DNA of 64,000 nt. Origin: Dryas octopetala (lineage: Eukaryota > Streptophyta > Magnoliopsida > Rosales > Rosaceae). The stretch spans positions 17,052,164-17,116,163 of the forward strand of contig OY992834.1 in NCBI GenBank assembly GCA_963921425.1, in the 5' to 3' direction. The notes beneath the pieces were generated by a model. The model had not been told where the DNA came from, searched no databases, and saw only the letters and a program-made list of their open reading frames with translations. This document shows positions 9,037-19,108 of the stretch, piece after piece (positions within the stretch are counted from its first letter, which is position 1; every line of letters starts with the position of its first letter). The translations under genes were made by a program, and so were the position numbers.

Positions 9037-12000
9037 ATGAAAGAATCTGAAAACATTGAAGATTATTTCAAACGAGTGCTAGCCATCACAAATCAGATGA
9101 GAAGCAATGGAGAAGTGATGACTGACACGAAGGTGGTGGAGAAAATTCTCAGAACTTTGACAGAAAGGTTCATGTATGTTGTGGTGTCGATAGAGGAATC
9201 AAAAGACATTGAGAGTATTTCTCTGGATGAACTACAAAGCTCATTGTCTGTTCACGAACAGAAATTCAAGAAACCAGAAAGGATAGACGAACAAGTTCTG
9301 AAAGTAACAACCAGAAGAGGATCGGGAACCAGAGGGAGAGGTTCTAATGGAAGAGGAAGAGGACGTGGTCGGGGCAGGACATCGTTCGACAAAAGCACAG
9401 TAGAATGCTACAAGTGCCATCAACTTGGTCACTTTCAAAACGAATGCCCAAAGTGGGAAGAAGAAGCGAATTATGCCGATTTCGATGAAAAGGAAGAGAT
9501 GTTGTTGATGGCTTACATCGAAGACGAAGAGGATGAAGAGACTGCAGAACTGTTGATGATGACATACTCGGATAACCAAGAAATCATGGGAAGGAAAGCT
9601 TGGTTTCTCGATTCAGGTTGCTCAAATCACATGAGCGGAGATCGCAACCTGTTCTCAACGATGGACTCGAGTTTCAAACATTCTGTCAAGCTGGGAAATA
9701 ACAAAAAAATGGAAGTCGTTGGAAAAGGGAACGTGAAGCTGATCCTAAATGATGCACCATACGTGATCAGTGATGTCTACTACGTACCGGAACTCAGAAA
9801 CAATCTCTTGAGTCTCGGACAACTCCAAGAGAAGAAGCTGTCAATTCTGATACAAAAAGGAACCTGCAAAATTTACCATGACGAGAAGGGTTTACTAGCA
9901 GAGAGTAAGATGAGCACAAATCGAATGTTCATACTATTTGATGAAACCAGAGAAGAAGCAAGACCACAACAGCAGTGTCTGCAGACAATTTCAGAAAACA
10001 TGACAATGTTGTGGCATGAACGGTATGGACATCTCAGTCACAGCGGCATGAGAGCATTGCAGAGCAAAGGCATGGTTCGTGGTCTTCCCAAATTCGACAC
10101 ACAACAGTTCACATGTTCAGATTGTCTAGTGGGAAAGCAAGCGAGGAAACCCATTCCCAAGAAAAGCAAGTGGAGAGCTAAAGAGACTCTAGAGTTGATA
10201 CACTCTGATATATGTGGTCCGATCAGTCCCACATCCACCAGTGGAAAGAGGTACATTCTGTGTTTTATAGACGATTATAGCAGGAAAGCTTGGGTGTATT
10301 TGCTGAAAGAGAAGTCAGAAGCTTTCAGCAACTTCAAGATATTTAAAACGATGGTGGAAATTGAATCGGGAAAGAGCATCAAAGGGCTGAGAACCGATCG
10401 AGGAGGAGAGTTTACCTCTCATGAGTTCTTGAATTACTGCAAAGAACATGGGATACGGAGACAACTGACCACTGCTTACACACCGCAGCAAAACGGCGTT
10501 GCAGAGAGAAAGAATCGCACAGTTATGAACATGGTCAGGTCCATGCTTTCAGCAAGGAAGATGCCAAAGATTTTCTGGCCAGAAGCAGTAATCTGGACAT
10601 TCTATATTCTTAATAGATGTCCCACACTTGCCGTAAAAGACATCACACCGCAAGAGGCATGGAATGGAATCAAACCAACTGTAGAACACTTTCGAGTGTG
10701 GGGAAGTCTCGCACACGCTCACATCTCCGACGAGAAACGAGGGAAGCTCGACGACAAAAGTGCAGCATGTGTATTCCTTGGTTTTTCAGAGGAATCCAAA
10801 GGGTACAAACTGTACAACCCAAAGACGAAGAAGTTATTGATAAGCAGAGATGTGGTGTTCGAGGAAACAAAAGGATGGAACTGGGAAAAAGATCAAAATC
10901 ATCACACAGATTCTGTTTTGAGTTGGAACGATGATGATGGAACATGGGAGGAAAGTGACGATGAGCATGATACCGGAGAAGATTCACGTGATGAATCAGA
11001 GGAATCGGTTGAAGTCGAAGAAGAAGCTCCAAACGAGCAAATCATAGAAGTCAGAAAGGGACGAAGAACAAGAAGTGTACCACAATATCTCAGTGACTAT
11101 GTCACCGGAGATGATATTGATGAAGAAGACGAATTAAACATGGTGGAAATCAATTCTTTTGATCCAGCAACTTTCGAAGAAGCAGAAAAAGTTCCGAAGT
11201 GGAGAGAAGCCATGAACGAGGAGATAGAATCCATTGAGAAGAATCAAACATGGAAACTCACAGACTTGCCAGTTGGAGCAAAGTGCATCGGAGTGAAATG
11301 GATCTATAAGACAAAGTTCAACGAGCAAGGAGATATAAACAAATATAAGGCGAGATTGGTGGCGAAAGGATACTCTCAAGAACATGGAATCGATTACACA
11401 GAGGTGTATGCTCCTGTCGCTCGAATGGATACCATTAGAACCATCATCGCTACAGCAGCTCGAGAAGGTTGGGACATCTATCAGCTAGATGTAAAATCTG
11501 CTTTTCTTCATGGAGTTCTTGAAGAAGATGTATACATTCAGCAACCTAAAGGGTACGTGGCAGAAGGATATGAAGACAAAGTCTACAAACTCCACAAGGC
11601 TTTGTATGGCTTAAAACAAGCTCCAAGGGCCTGGTACAGTCGAATCGAAGATTATTTCATCAGGGAGGGTTTTATGAAATCTCCAAACGAAGAAACCTTG
11701 TTTCTTAAAAGCAACAAACAAGGCAAGTTTCTGATTGTTAGTGTTTATGTGGACGACCTGATTTACACAGGAGATGATGTCTCAATGATGAAAGAATTCA
11801 AGTTATCGATGCAAAGGGAGTTCGACATGACCGATCTCGGGAAAATGAGGTATTTTCTGGGAATTGAAGTGTTGCAGACACCGGAGGGAATTCACATATC
11901 TCAATCGAAGTATGCCTTAGAAGTTCTGAAGCGATTCGAGATGGAAAATTGCAACTCAGTGCGCAATCCGATGGTACCTGGGTGCAAACTCGATTTGGAT

Positions 12001-12720
12001 GAAAAGGGAGAGCTAGTCGATGAAACTTTCTACAAGAAGATAATTGGAAGTCTCATGTATATCACCAACACTCGACCTGATCTACAGTTTTCTGTAAGTC
12101 TTCTAAGCCGCTACATGTCAAAGCCAACGAAATTACATCTACAAGCAGCTAAGAGAGTCCTAAGGTATCTTAAGGGGACTATGGATTATGGTATTTGGTA
12201 TAAGAGAGGAGGAATCGGAGGGTTGACTGTTTACACTGACAGTGATTTTGCGGGAGATGTCGATAGCCGGAAGAGTACCACAGGTTATGCTTTTCTCTTA
12301 GATGATGCAGCTGTTGCTTGGTGTTCCAAGAAACAACCAATCGTTACTCTTTCTACAACCGAAGCGGAGTATGTTGCTGCATCTGTCTGTGCTTGTCAAG
12401 CTGTTTGGTTTAAAAGGATCTTGGAGGAGCTGAAGTATGACGTGAGTGGTAGTATTGTCATTCTATGTGACAACACTTCAACAATTAAGCTCTCTAAAAA
12501 TCCAGTTTTTCATGGGAGGTGCAAGCATATTGGTGTTCGTTTCCATTTCCTTCGAGATTTGGTCAAAGATGGAGTGATTTGTCTTGAACATTGTGAATCA
12601 AAGGAACAAGTAGCCGACATTTTTACCAAACCGTTGAAGCTAGAAGTGTTCGAAGATCTGAGGAGCAAGCTTGGAGTTTGTTCTGCTGGAGATAAGCTAA
12701 GCTTGTTGCTCCAAGCTTAG
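9037..12720 (+). CDS. copia gag(part)-protease-integrase-RT-RNase H region, second unit (fossil)
   Basis: The frame repeats almost exactly the gag, zinc-knuckle, protease and integrase parts of the first unit. It then continues into a copia reverse transcriptase (WIYKTKFNEQGDI, QLDVKSAFLHG, the YVDD catalytic box) and RNase H (DSDFAGD, TTEAEYVA, ADIFTKPL). It ends 13 bp before the 3' LTR, the usual copia polyprotein end. The first part of the gag region of this unit lies outside this frame (8671-9006). Confidence 0.87.
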   Translation: MKESENIEDYFKRVLAITNQMRSNGEVMTDTKVVEKILRTLTERFMYVVVSIEESKDIESISLDELQSSLSVHEQKFKKPERIDEQVLKVTTRRGSGTRGRGSNGRGRGRGRGRTSFDKSTVECYKCHQLGHFQNECPKWEEEANYADFDEKEEMLLMAYIEDEEDEETAELLMMTYSDNQEIMGRKAWFLDSGCSNHMSGDRNLFSTMDSSFKHSVKLGNNKKMEVVGKGNVKLILNDAPYVISDVYYVPELRNNLLSLGQLQEKKLSILIQKGTCKIYHDEKGLLAESKMSTNRMFILFDETREEARPQQQCLQTISENMTMLWHERYGHLSHSGMRALQSKGMVRGLPKFDTQQFTCSDCLVGKQARKPIPKKSKWRAKETLELIHSDICGPISPTSTSGKRYILCFIDDYSRKAWVYLLKEKSEAFSNFKIFKTMVEIESGKSIKGLRTDRGGEFTSHEFLNYCKEHGIRRQLTTAYTPQQNGVAERKNRTVMNMVRSMLSARKMPKIFWPEAVIWTFYILNRCPTLAVKDITPQEAWNGIKPTVEHFRVWGSLAHAHISDEKRGKLDDKSAACVFLGFSEESKGYKLYNPKTKKLLISRDVVFEETKGWNWEKDQNHHTDSVLSWNDDDGTWEESDDEHDTGEDSRDESEESVEVEEEAPNEQIIEVRKGRRTRSVPQYLSDYVTGDDIDEEDELNMVEINSFDPATFEEAEKVPKWREAMNEEIESIEKNQTWKLTDLPVGAKCIGVKWIYKTKFNEQGDINKYKARLVAKGYSQEHGIDYTEVYAPVARMDTIRTIIATAAREGWDIYQLDVKSAFLHGVLEEDVYIQQPKGYVAEGYEDKVYKLHKALYGLKQAPRAWYSRIEDYFIREGFMKSPNEETLFLKSNKQGKFLIVSVYVDDLIYTGDDVSMMKEFKLSMQREFDMTDLGKMRYFLGIEVLQTPEGIHISQSKYALEVLKRFEMENCNSVRNPMVPGCKLDLDEKGELVDETFYKKIIGSLMYITNTRPDLQFSVSLLSRYMSKPTKLHLQAAKRVLRYLKGTMDYGIWYKRGGIGGLTVYTDSDFAGDVDSRKSTTGYAFLLDDAAVAWCSKKQPIVTLSTTEAEYVAASVCACQAVWFKRILEELKYDVSGSIVILCDNTSTIKLSKNPVFHGRCKHIGVRFHFLRDLVKDGVICLEHCESKEQVADIFTKPLKLEVFEDLRSKLGVCSAGDKLSLLLQA

Positions 12721-12733
12721 TTTAAGGAGGGTT

Positions 12734-12967
12734 TGTTGCAGCAGACCAAACCGAGAATAAAGGAGTTCTGTTTTGAATGAGTCTGTGTTTGTTTCAAGTA
12801 GTCCAATAAGGACCGAGTCTTAAGGTCAAGTAGTGGTTGTTTAGTTGTCCTGTTTTTAAGCATTTTATTTAGGCATTACGTGCTCTGTAAAAGGCTATAT
12901 AAGCCATCAATGGTTCTCAATAATTTTCAGAGTTTCCAAAATCCAAATTGTCTGAGTCCAAATTACA
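12734..12967 (+). repeat. copia 3' LTR
   Basis: It is the same 234-bp sequence as the 5' LTR, preceded by the purine tract AAGGAGGGTT and followed by CTCAC, the right target-site duplication. Confidence 0.93.
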
Positions 12968-13793
12968 CTCACAAGCTGCACTCTTTCGGAGCCGAACTAC
13001 AGTTTCTCCAACAGCAAGCATCTAATACCAAGTAAAACTCAGGAAAAATGAAAGTGATAGCAAGAATTTCCTAGATTTCATTGGCTTGGAATCAAGCAAC
13101 AGGAACTAAACTCAAATATATATACATGTAAATTCCAACAACACAAAAATCAGGACTAGTTGTATCATACAAATATTACCGCTATTCGGACCCAATTTTT
13201 TTTTTTTTAGTAGCCTTAACAATTTAATGACATGTTAATTTCTTATTTTAATCTAATATAAATTGACTATTGAGGACATAATATAAAGATTTTAAAAATA
13301 ATTAACTTAAACTATACCCAACATCATCACTACTCAATATCTCTAGCGAAGTTTCACCAGTCATTTTCTATATACCTATTAACGTCTCCCAGACTACCAA
13401 TAAATTTGTGTTAGTGGGAGTCTATATGATCGCTTTTGCACTTCTAGTTGCACCACTCCCAATGGTGGCAGCTTCTCTCTATGTTGATGCCAGTAACTTT
13501 GATTATAATCTAAAAACTGACAAATCTGCTCCTTCAGCCACCACTGCTGATGAAACTTGTATCACTCTCAGATCATGGAAATGGCTTTATGCAATAAAGA
13601 ATTTAGTACTAGTCAAGACAATTTAGTAGGAATTTTTCGTGTATTTTTCTAAATTCAGTGCTATTTTTAATTAATTTTCAATGTTTATAAAAATAGAAAA
13701 ATAAAAAAATAAAAAAATACAAAAAAAGATGTGACACTTGGCGCACATCCAGCGTGCCATGTCATCATTTTTAACGGAATTGTAAATAGTATA

Positions 13794-14508
13794 TTTGGGA
13801 ATCATAATATATTTAATAGGCTTTTCGTGTGTTTACTATAATAAATTATTAATATACTTATTAAATTATTATATAATACTATAATGTTAGTAAATAGTAA
13901 TAGTGTAAACTATGTAATACCATAAATAATAAAGTAATAAACTTTTAAAATTATATTCAACATATATTACAACTATAATAAAACATATATAAATGTATAT
14001 GTGTATATATAACTTTTATAATACAACTATAATTAAAGTTATTAAACCACGATCGTCAATTCATTAATTCAACGATCTGAACTGATCATTTTCTATTTTC
14101 ATAGTAAAAAATCATCTTTACAAAAAATCGGCTAAATCGGAATTCATCTACCCATTCAATTATCATTAGAAAAACCACGATCGTTCATTTATTCGACCAC
14201 CGTTACGTCACTTTTACATCTCTGATTGAGCTAAGTTTTTGCACTCTTTGAGTGGGGAACTAAAACTTGAACGATTCGGATCATTGAAAACACGATTGCA
14301 TCGTTTGTTTATAAAAATATGTAATAAAATATATAATAAAACATATGTACATTTATGTTTTATTATAGTTGTAATGTTGTATATAATTTTAAAAGTTTAT
14401 TATTTATGGTATTACACTATTATGTTTATATAATAACTTAATAAGTATATTAATAATTTATTGAAGTAAACAAACGAAAGAGCTATTAAATATGTTATGA
14501 TTTACAAA
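13794..14508. mobile_element. AT-rich MITE with long terminal inverted repeats
   Basis: The left end (AATCATAATATATTTAATAG...) and the complement of the right end match over roughly 65 bp. Further inverted matches lie inward (ATATACTTATTAA and its complement). No protein is encoded. I found no convincing target-site duplication, so the superfamily is open. It sits just past the end of segmental copy A. Confidence 0.7.
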
Positions 14509-14525
14509 CTTGACAAATAAACTAG

Positions 14526-14612
14526 TTAGCTTAGTTGGTTGAGAGTTGAAGTTTGTTATGTGAGGTCTCATGTTCAAATCACAGCCAAAATCCTTTTTTT
14601 TTTTTTTTTTTT
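14526..14612 (+). mobile_element. Possible SINE-like Pol III unit
   Basis: TAGCTTAGTTGGTTGAGAG resembles an A box and GTCTCATGTTCAAATC a B box, at a tRNA-like spacing, followed by a long T run that would end Pol III transcription. No tRNA cloverleaf could be drawn with confidence. Confidence 0.4.
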
Positions 14613-14639
14613 TAAGATATATATGTGTCTAAACAGGCT

Positions 14640-14821
14640 TTGGGCCCATTTGGGCCATCTGTTCGGGCCTACCCCGGCCCGGCCCTCCAAGCCTGCAAGC
14701 CAAAGCCCGATGGGAGGGCCTTGGGCTTGTGTATTAAAGCCCAAGCCCGGCGTGGCCCGAAAGCCGTATTGGGCTTCTATAATTCAAGCCCGAGCCCGGC
14801 CCGGCCCATTGCCGACCCCTA
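14640..14821. other. GC-rich GGGCC/GGCCC repeat, probable truncated hAT end
   Basis: The tract is dense in GGGCCC, GGCCCGG and AAGCCCGA motifs and ends GCCGACCCCTAG, which resembles the right terminus of the hAT-like elements at 649-1259 and 60308-61230. No matching left terminus was found. Confidence 0.35.
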
Positions 14822-15635
14822 GAGTGAGGTGCAATCCGACTTATTTACATCTAATTAAAAGACATCTAATGGATCCCGCGAAAAAAGGGCATGTGCGAGA
14901 TCCCTTCAGAGAAGGGGACTGATCATTCTAAGAATTAAATGTTATGAGACAGACTCAATGTATTTGGTATTAAAAAGATTACTCTCTTTTGAGTTTTCTT
15001 TGTCTTCTACTATTTAATGAGTCTTTCAATATTTCTAGGAGTCATTAGAGTTTGATTTGAAGCTTAAAAATAACTTTTTTCTAAAGAAAACCAAATACTA
15101 ATGATATATTAAGAGTCTGTTGCGAAAAGCGCTTCCAAATGAATAAAAGTATGTTCTTTTTTAAAAAAATTTCTTGTAAAAATTTTTAAAAAGTACTTTT
15201 CTTGGGGCCTAATTAAAATTAGAGTGCTTTTTGAAGAACCACATGGGAGCTACTTCATCCTAGAAGTTTTGCAAGACAAATTCAAGGGAAGCACTTGACT
15301 CCGTTTAATGAAATATTTGAGATACCTAAACCATACCTATTTTTTATGGAAAATGCCCAGCTACCCTTTCCCTGAACCCTTTTACGCTTGTGTCCCTCCA
15401 ATAAAAACCCAACCTTTGTATTTTCCAATTTCCTTTCCAATACCATCATGAAAATTAATTTTCCCACAACTTCAGAGTTCCGGATATTTTGCAAAAGGAT
15501 CAATGTCAGCAGGGAAATTATTTATTATACACACCTTGGAGAGTTTCTCACGTGCTTCAAGAGACAAAGTTGTTATTGCATAGTAATCCAAGTCCTTTGG
15601 AAGTTGTCTATGTTGTTATAACGTTATTCCTCCGT
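14822..15635 (-). pseudogene. Longer copied fragment of MnmG intron 12 and exon 12
   Basis: The sequence is collinear with about 34420-35335 in the MnmG gene, with one internal deletion of roughly 120 bp near its start. Positions 15535-15617 correspond to exon 12 and show two differences from the gene by eye. The copy stops at the same point in exon 12 as the copy at 2485-2802, then continues TTATTCCTCCG into repeat S. The shared breakpoint means the MnmG-S junction formed once and was later copied. Confidence 0.82.
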
Positions 15636-16132
15636 TGTAGAGAAAACCCTCTATAAACTCTAAACCAGTTAGTAAAATAATATGAAGCTAACCACTCTTT
15701 TGGGCTGACTACACAGTGTAATCTTATAATTCGAACAATTAATTCATTTTTCAGATCCCACTTGAAACATCATGTTGGCAAAAACTCAACCAAAATCAGA
15801 ATACTTTTTTAACTATATGCGACCACCAGCTGGCCACCGTTAACCATTGACGGTCCACCGACAACCCTTTGGCCGACCACCTCAACCCATTTAAAAAAAA
15901 AAAAAAAGAAATATGAAAGTGACACCAGTGGGACACAAACCTCTCACCTAAATATACTACAATGCTATGTGAACAACTTTGCACTTGACCATTGTGTGTA
16001 TAAACTTTGCATGAAATTATACTTATACTTCAAATAAACTTGTAAGTATTTTTTACTTTCTTTATGGGGATTCATTTTTACTTCGATTCATGTACAGTTT
16101 GAGTCAAAATGCTTGTCATCTTGAACTCTACA
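15636..16132. repeat. Repeat S, copy 3
   Basis: It begins TGTAGAG and ends CTCTACA, like 1986-2484. It directly follows the MnmG exon-12 fragment, as copy 2 does. Confidence 0.6.
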
Positions 16133-16323
16133 TTAATTGTCCAAATACGAGTCATAATTTGTTTTTTTGTGATCAGTTTCAAGCAGAGTCGTTACAATCA
16201 CCAGTTTTTAATTTGTTTTTCAGCACAATAGTCACCGAATTTGCGACAAAAATTTGACAACTGTTTGGCCATTAAAGAGCTTAATTGTTAATGAAAACCA
16301 TTCATTTTTAATCTTCCTAGAAG

Positions 16324-17558
16324 CAAGGGTTTAAATTTCGATTAGAGGAGGGATTGAAATCGAAACGTATAATCCTCGATTTTTCGTGATAATTTTGCCG
16401 AAATTATCGAAATCCTCGAAATTTCGCCGAAATTTTCGGCGGGTGAGATCGAGGGAGAAAAAGAGGGCAGCGGCATGAGGGAGATGAGGGAGAAAGAGAT
16501 AGAGGGAGGAAGAGATGAGGGGCTGAAGCAACTGGTTTTCGGTGGGTTTCGGCAGCAAGGAGTGGCGGCAGGGGGAGATGAGGGAGAAAGAGAGGAGGGA
16601 GAAAGAGATGAGGGTGAGGGTGAGGGTGGTGATGGAGATGCAGAGAGAGAAATATAGAGGAATAACAGTGAGTGTGTGTGAGAGAGAGAGAGAGAAAAAA
16701 AAAAAAAAGTCACACTCATAGGCAGCAGCGAAGAAGGAGAAGAAGAAAGGAAATGAAGGAAAGAGTCAGCCACGGGGAGAGATAAGGAAGGAAAGAGAAA
16801 AAAAGAAAAGAAAAAAGAAAAGAAAAAAAAAGAAAAAGAAAAGGAAAGAAAAAAAATAAAAGATTTTTTTTTTTTACGAAGTTCGGGGCTTTTGGGCAAT
16901 TGGAAAAAAAAAAAAGATTTGGGGTTTCGTTTGGTCATTTTGGGGTTTCGTTTAATTGTTTTTGAACCCTAAAATAATAAACTCTAATACATTTTTATAT
17001 AAAAAATAAGGAAAATGTTAGCAAAAGGACTATAACTATACCCTTATTTTCAGTTGAGGATCCCGTTTTCACTTTGGTTCAATTAAGGACTATTATTTTT
17101 CAAGTGTTTCAATCAAGGATATTCCGTCAACTCCGTCAAAAATTCTGTTAAAATTGATCACGTGACTCACACATGACCAATTCATAAGGACGAAAAAGTA
17201 ATTTCTCCTAAAAAAATATTAAAAAATAAAACTAATGAAATTTTTTTTGAAAAAAAAAAACATCAACCGCCACTCCCTGCAACATGCCGACCCGACCCTC
17301 CCCCTTCCCCTACCTAGCCCCGCCCCTCCCCCTCACCACCTAGCCTGACCCTCCCCCCTCCCCCTCCCCCTTCCCCCTCCCAGCCCTGCCCCTGCCCCAC
17401 CACCTAGCTTGGCCTCGTCCAGATCGAAGAGAGAGAAAGCGAGAGAGATAGAGAGAGAGAGTAAAAGATAGAGGCGTCATAGGGATGGGGCGGGGTCGGG
17501 GCTGGGTGCGACGGGGCCAGGGCTGGATAAAGGGCGTGATGAGGATGGGTTGGGAAAG

Positions 17559-17610
<52 letters not shown>

Positions 17611-18628
17611 CGGGCTAGGTGGTGGTGGTGGGAGGGGCGAGGCTGGGTGGGGGAAAGGGGAGGGCCAGGTCAGCATGGTGCAAGGGTTGGGTGCGAGAAA
17701 GAGAGGAGAGGTAGAGAGAGATCGATGAGAGAGAAATAGAGGAAATGCAGAGAGAGATGAGAGAGAAAGAGAGGCAGAGAGAGAAAGTGAGTTTGAGAGA
17801 TAGGAAATGGGCGGGGCTGGGCTGGGCAGATGGGGAAGAAGGATGGCCAGTAGAAGGGGAGTCGTCGGTGGAGGGGGAGTCATCGGTGATGGATGGGGAG
17901 TCGACGGTGGTGGCTGGGGAGTGAAGGTTGGTCGGTGGTGGCGGGGGTGAGGTTGGTGTGGTTGGGTTTCAATTTCCAGCTTTTTTTTATTTTAATATTT
18001 TATAATTATTTTTTAAATGCACAAAAAATACATAAATGCCCATGTAAACTGGTCACATGCGAGTCATGTGATCAATTTTAACAGAATTTTTGACGGAGAT
18101 GACGGAATATCCTTGATTGAAACACTTAAAAAATAATAGTCCTTAATTGAACCAAAGTGAAAAACGGGATCCTCAACTGAAAATAGGGGTATAGTTATAG
18201 TCCTTTTGCTAACATTTTCCCTAAAAAATAATTAAAAAGATCCTAATAGGCCTAAACACTAATATCCTATATTATATCTTAAACAATATATAGTATATAT
18301 TATAAAGTATATTGGGTTTAGTGTATAGATTATAGAATATAAAGAATATATTAATTTCATTTATTCATTATACTAATTTTATTTAACAGTACTTACCTTC
18401 AGCGCACATTATATTCATCTTATATCACATAAAACTTACTATATAATTTAGTTTCTTCAATGTTTTTTATTAATGCAGTAGATAATATGTTAAATAAACA
18501 TATGGTAAAGTTCCATTCAAAATTTCCGTATTTTGATAATAATTTAGGTCGTTTCCGTCTAATTTCTATCGAAATTTCCGTCTAAATTTCTATCAAAATT
18601 TCTTCGAAACCTGAAATTTTATTCCTTG
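16324..18628. mobile_element. hAT-like element with nested insertion
   Basis: The ends CAAGGGTTTAAATTTCG and (complement of the right end) CAAGGAATAAAATTTCAGG are flanked by a perfect 8-bp duplication CCTAGAAG at 16316-16323 and 18629-18636. The same family occurs inverted at 52792-54044. The interior has runs of GAAATTTCG, GA-rich low complexity and an AT-rich half. A Mutator-like element (17009-18221) is inserted inside it. No transposase was seen. Confidence 0.85.
17009..18221. mobile_element. Mutator-like element with long terminal inverted repeats, nested
   Basis: Terminal inverted repeats of about 150 bp match closely from GGAAAATGTTAGCAAAAGG inward. They are flanked by a perfect 9-bp duplication TAAAAAATA at 17000-17008 and 18222-18230, as MULEs make. 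The core (about 17270-17950) is GC-rich with a GA microsatellite at about 17557-17606 and only low-complexity open frames. It is younger than the hAT-like element it interrupts. Confidence 0.88.
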
Positions 18629-18636
18629 CCTAGAAG

Positions 18637-19108
18637 CTAGCTAGAACCATTAAACTGGATAATTGTGGGTTATCTAAACTCAAACTGCGCGCCCTCGATC
18701 ACTTGGAATCTTCATCATTATAGCGCTGGGATGTTCCAATCCCAGAGAAGGAGAGTGTTAATTACTTGAATACATATATCAGAGAAAAGGAAATTAAAGA
18801 TAATAAATAAAAAACTGATATAAAATGAAAACTGAAAAGGACTAATTGAAAAAAATGGCTTCTTGACTTTGGATACCAAATTACATTTAGTTAGAGGTGT
18901 TAATTTTTGAAGAATTGGTAGCGTATTAAAAGATATATAACATAAACAATTCTTGGTCATCCAACTCTAGTCTCGACGACCCAGTCTTACCATGGAAGTA
19001 TCCAGCTAGCTTCTCACTGATGATGAAAGGAGGCACGTACAGTTTGTATATATCTTCCTACGCAAAATCCATCTAAGGCTGCACACATACACCATATCAA
19101 CCAAAGAA
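18637..19108 (+). promoter_or_regulatory. Upstream region of the WAK gene
   Basis: This 470-bp stretch lies between the hAT-like element and the WAK start codon. A TATATAT core lies at about 19047-19053, some 55-60 bp before the ATG, and a TTGACTTT W-box-like site lies near 18863. It is a plausible core promoter plus short 5' UTR. The hAT-like insertion limits the proximal promoter to under 0.5 kb. Confidence 0.4.

Larger units (their letters stand above)
5824..12967 (+). mobile_element. Young Ty1/copia LTR retrotransposon
   Basis: The element has two 234-bp LTRs (5824-6057 and 12734-12967, TG...CA) that I read as identical. The 5-bp target-site duplication CTCAC is at 5819-5823 and 12968-12972. 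A primer-binding site matching the initiator-Met tRNA 3' end (TGGTATCAGAGC) starts at 6061, and a purine tract precedes the 3' LTR. The domain order gag, zinc knuckle, protease, integrase, RT, RNase H identifies copia. The gag-to-integrase part is present twice in tandem (about 6072-8610 and 8611-11149). The element looks broken, with about two disruptions. Identical LTRs imply a recent insertion, probably well under a million years at usual plant rates. The empty site survives in copy B at about 29884-29893. Confidence 0.95.
3223..13783 (+). repeat. Segmental duplication, copy A
   Basis: The sequence runs collinear with 27391-30863 (copy B) in the same orientation. The main difference is a copia element at 5824-12967 that copy B lacks. 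Copy A starts within the last ~30 bp of a Mutator-like element that is complete beside copy B, and ends just before a MITE. Shared landmarks are a SINE-like unit, a doubled 97-bp CACTAACC...TTTCAG segment, a pyrimidine-rich minisatellite, a doubled 80-bp segment near 5382-5541, and an open frame near 13408. Copy B has about 130 bp (30240-30410) absent here. No host gene was identified inside. Confidence 0.88.

Noticed and set aside
13408-13626. 72-codon frame (copy A) with a possible membrane segment
   Set aside because: The counterpart in copy B near 30490-30690 does not keep the frame, and I do not recognise the protein. It may be a fragment of a gene, but it cannot be supported as one.
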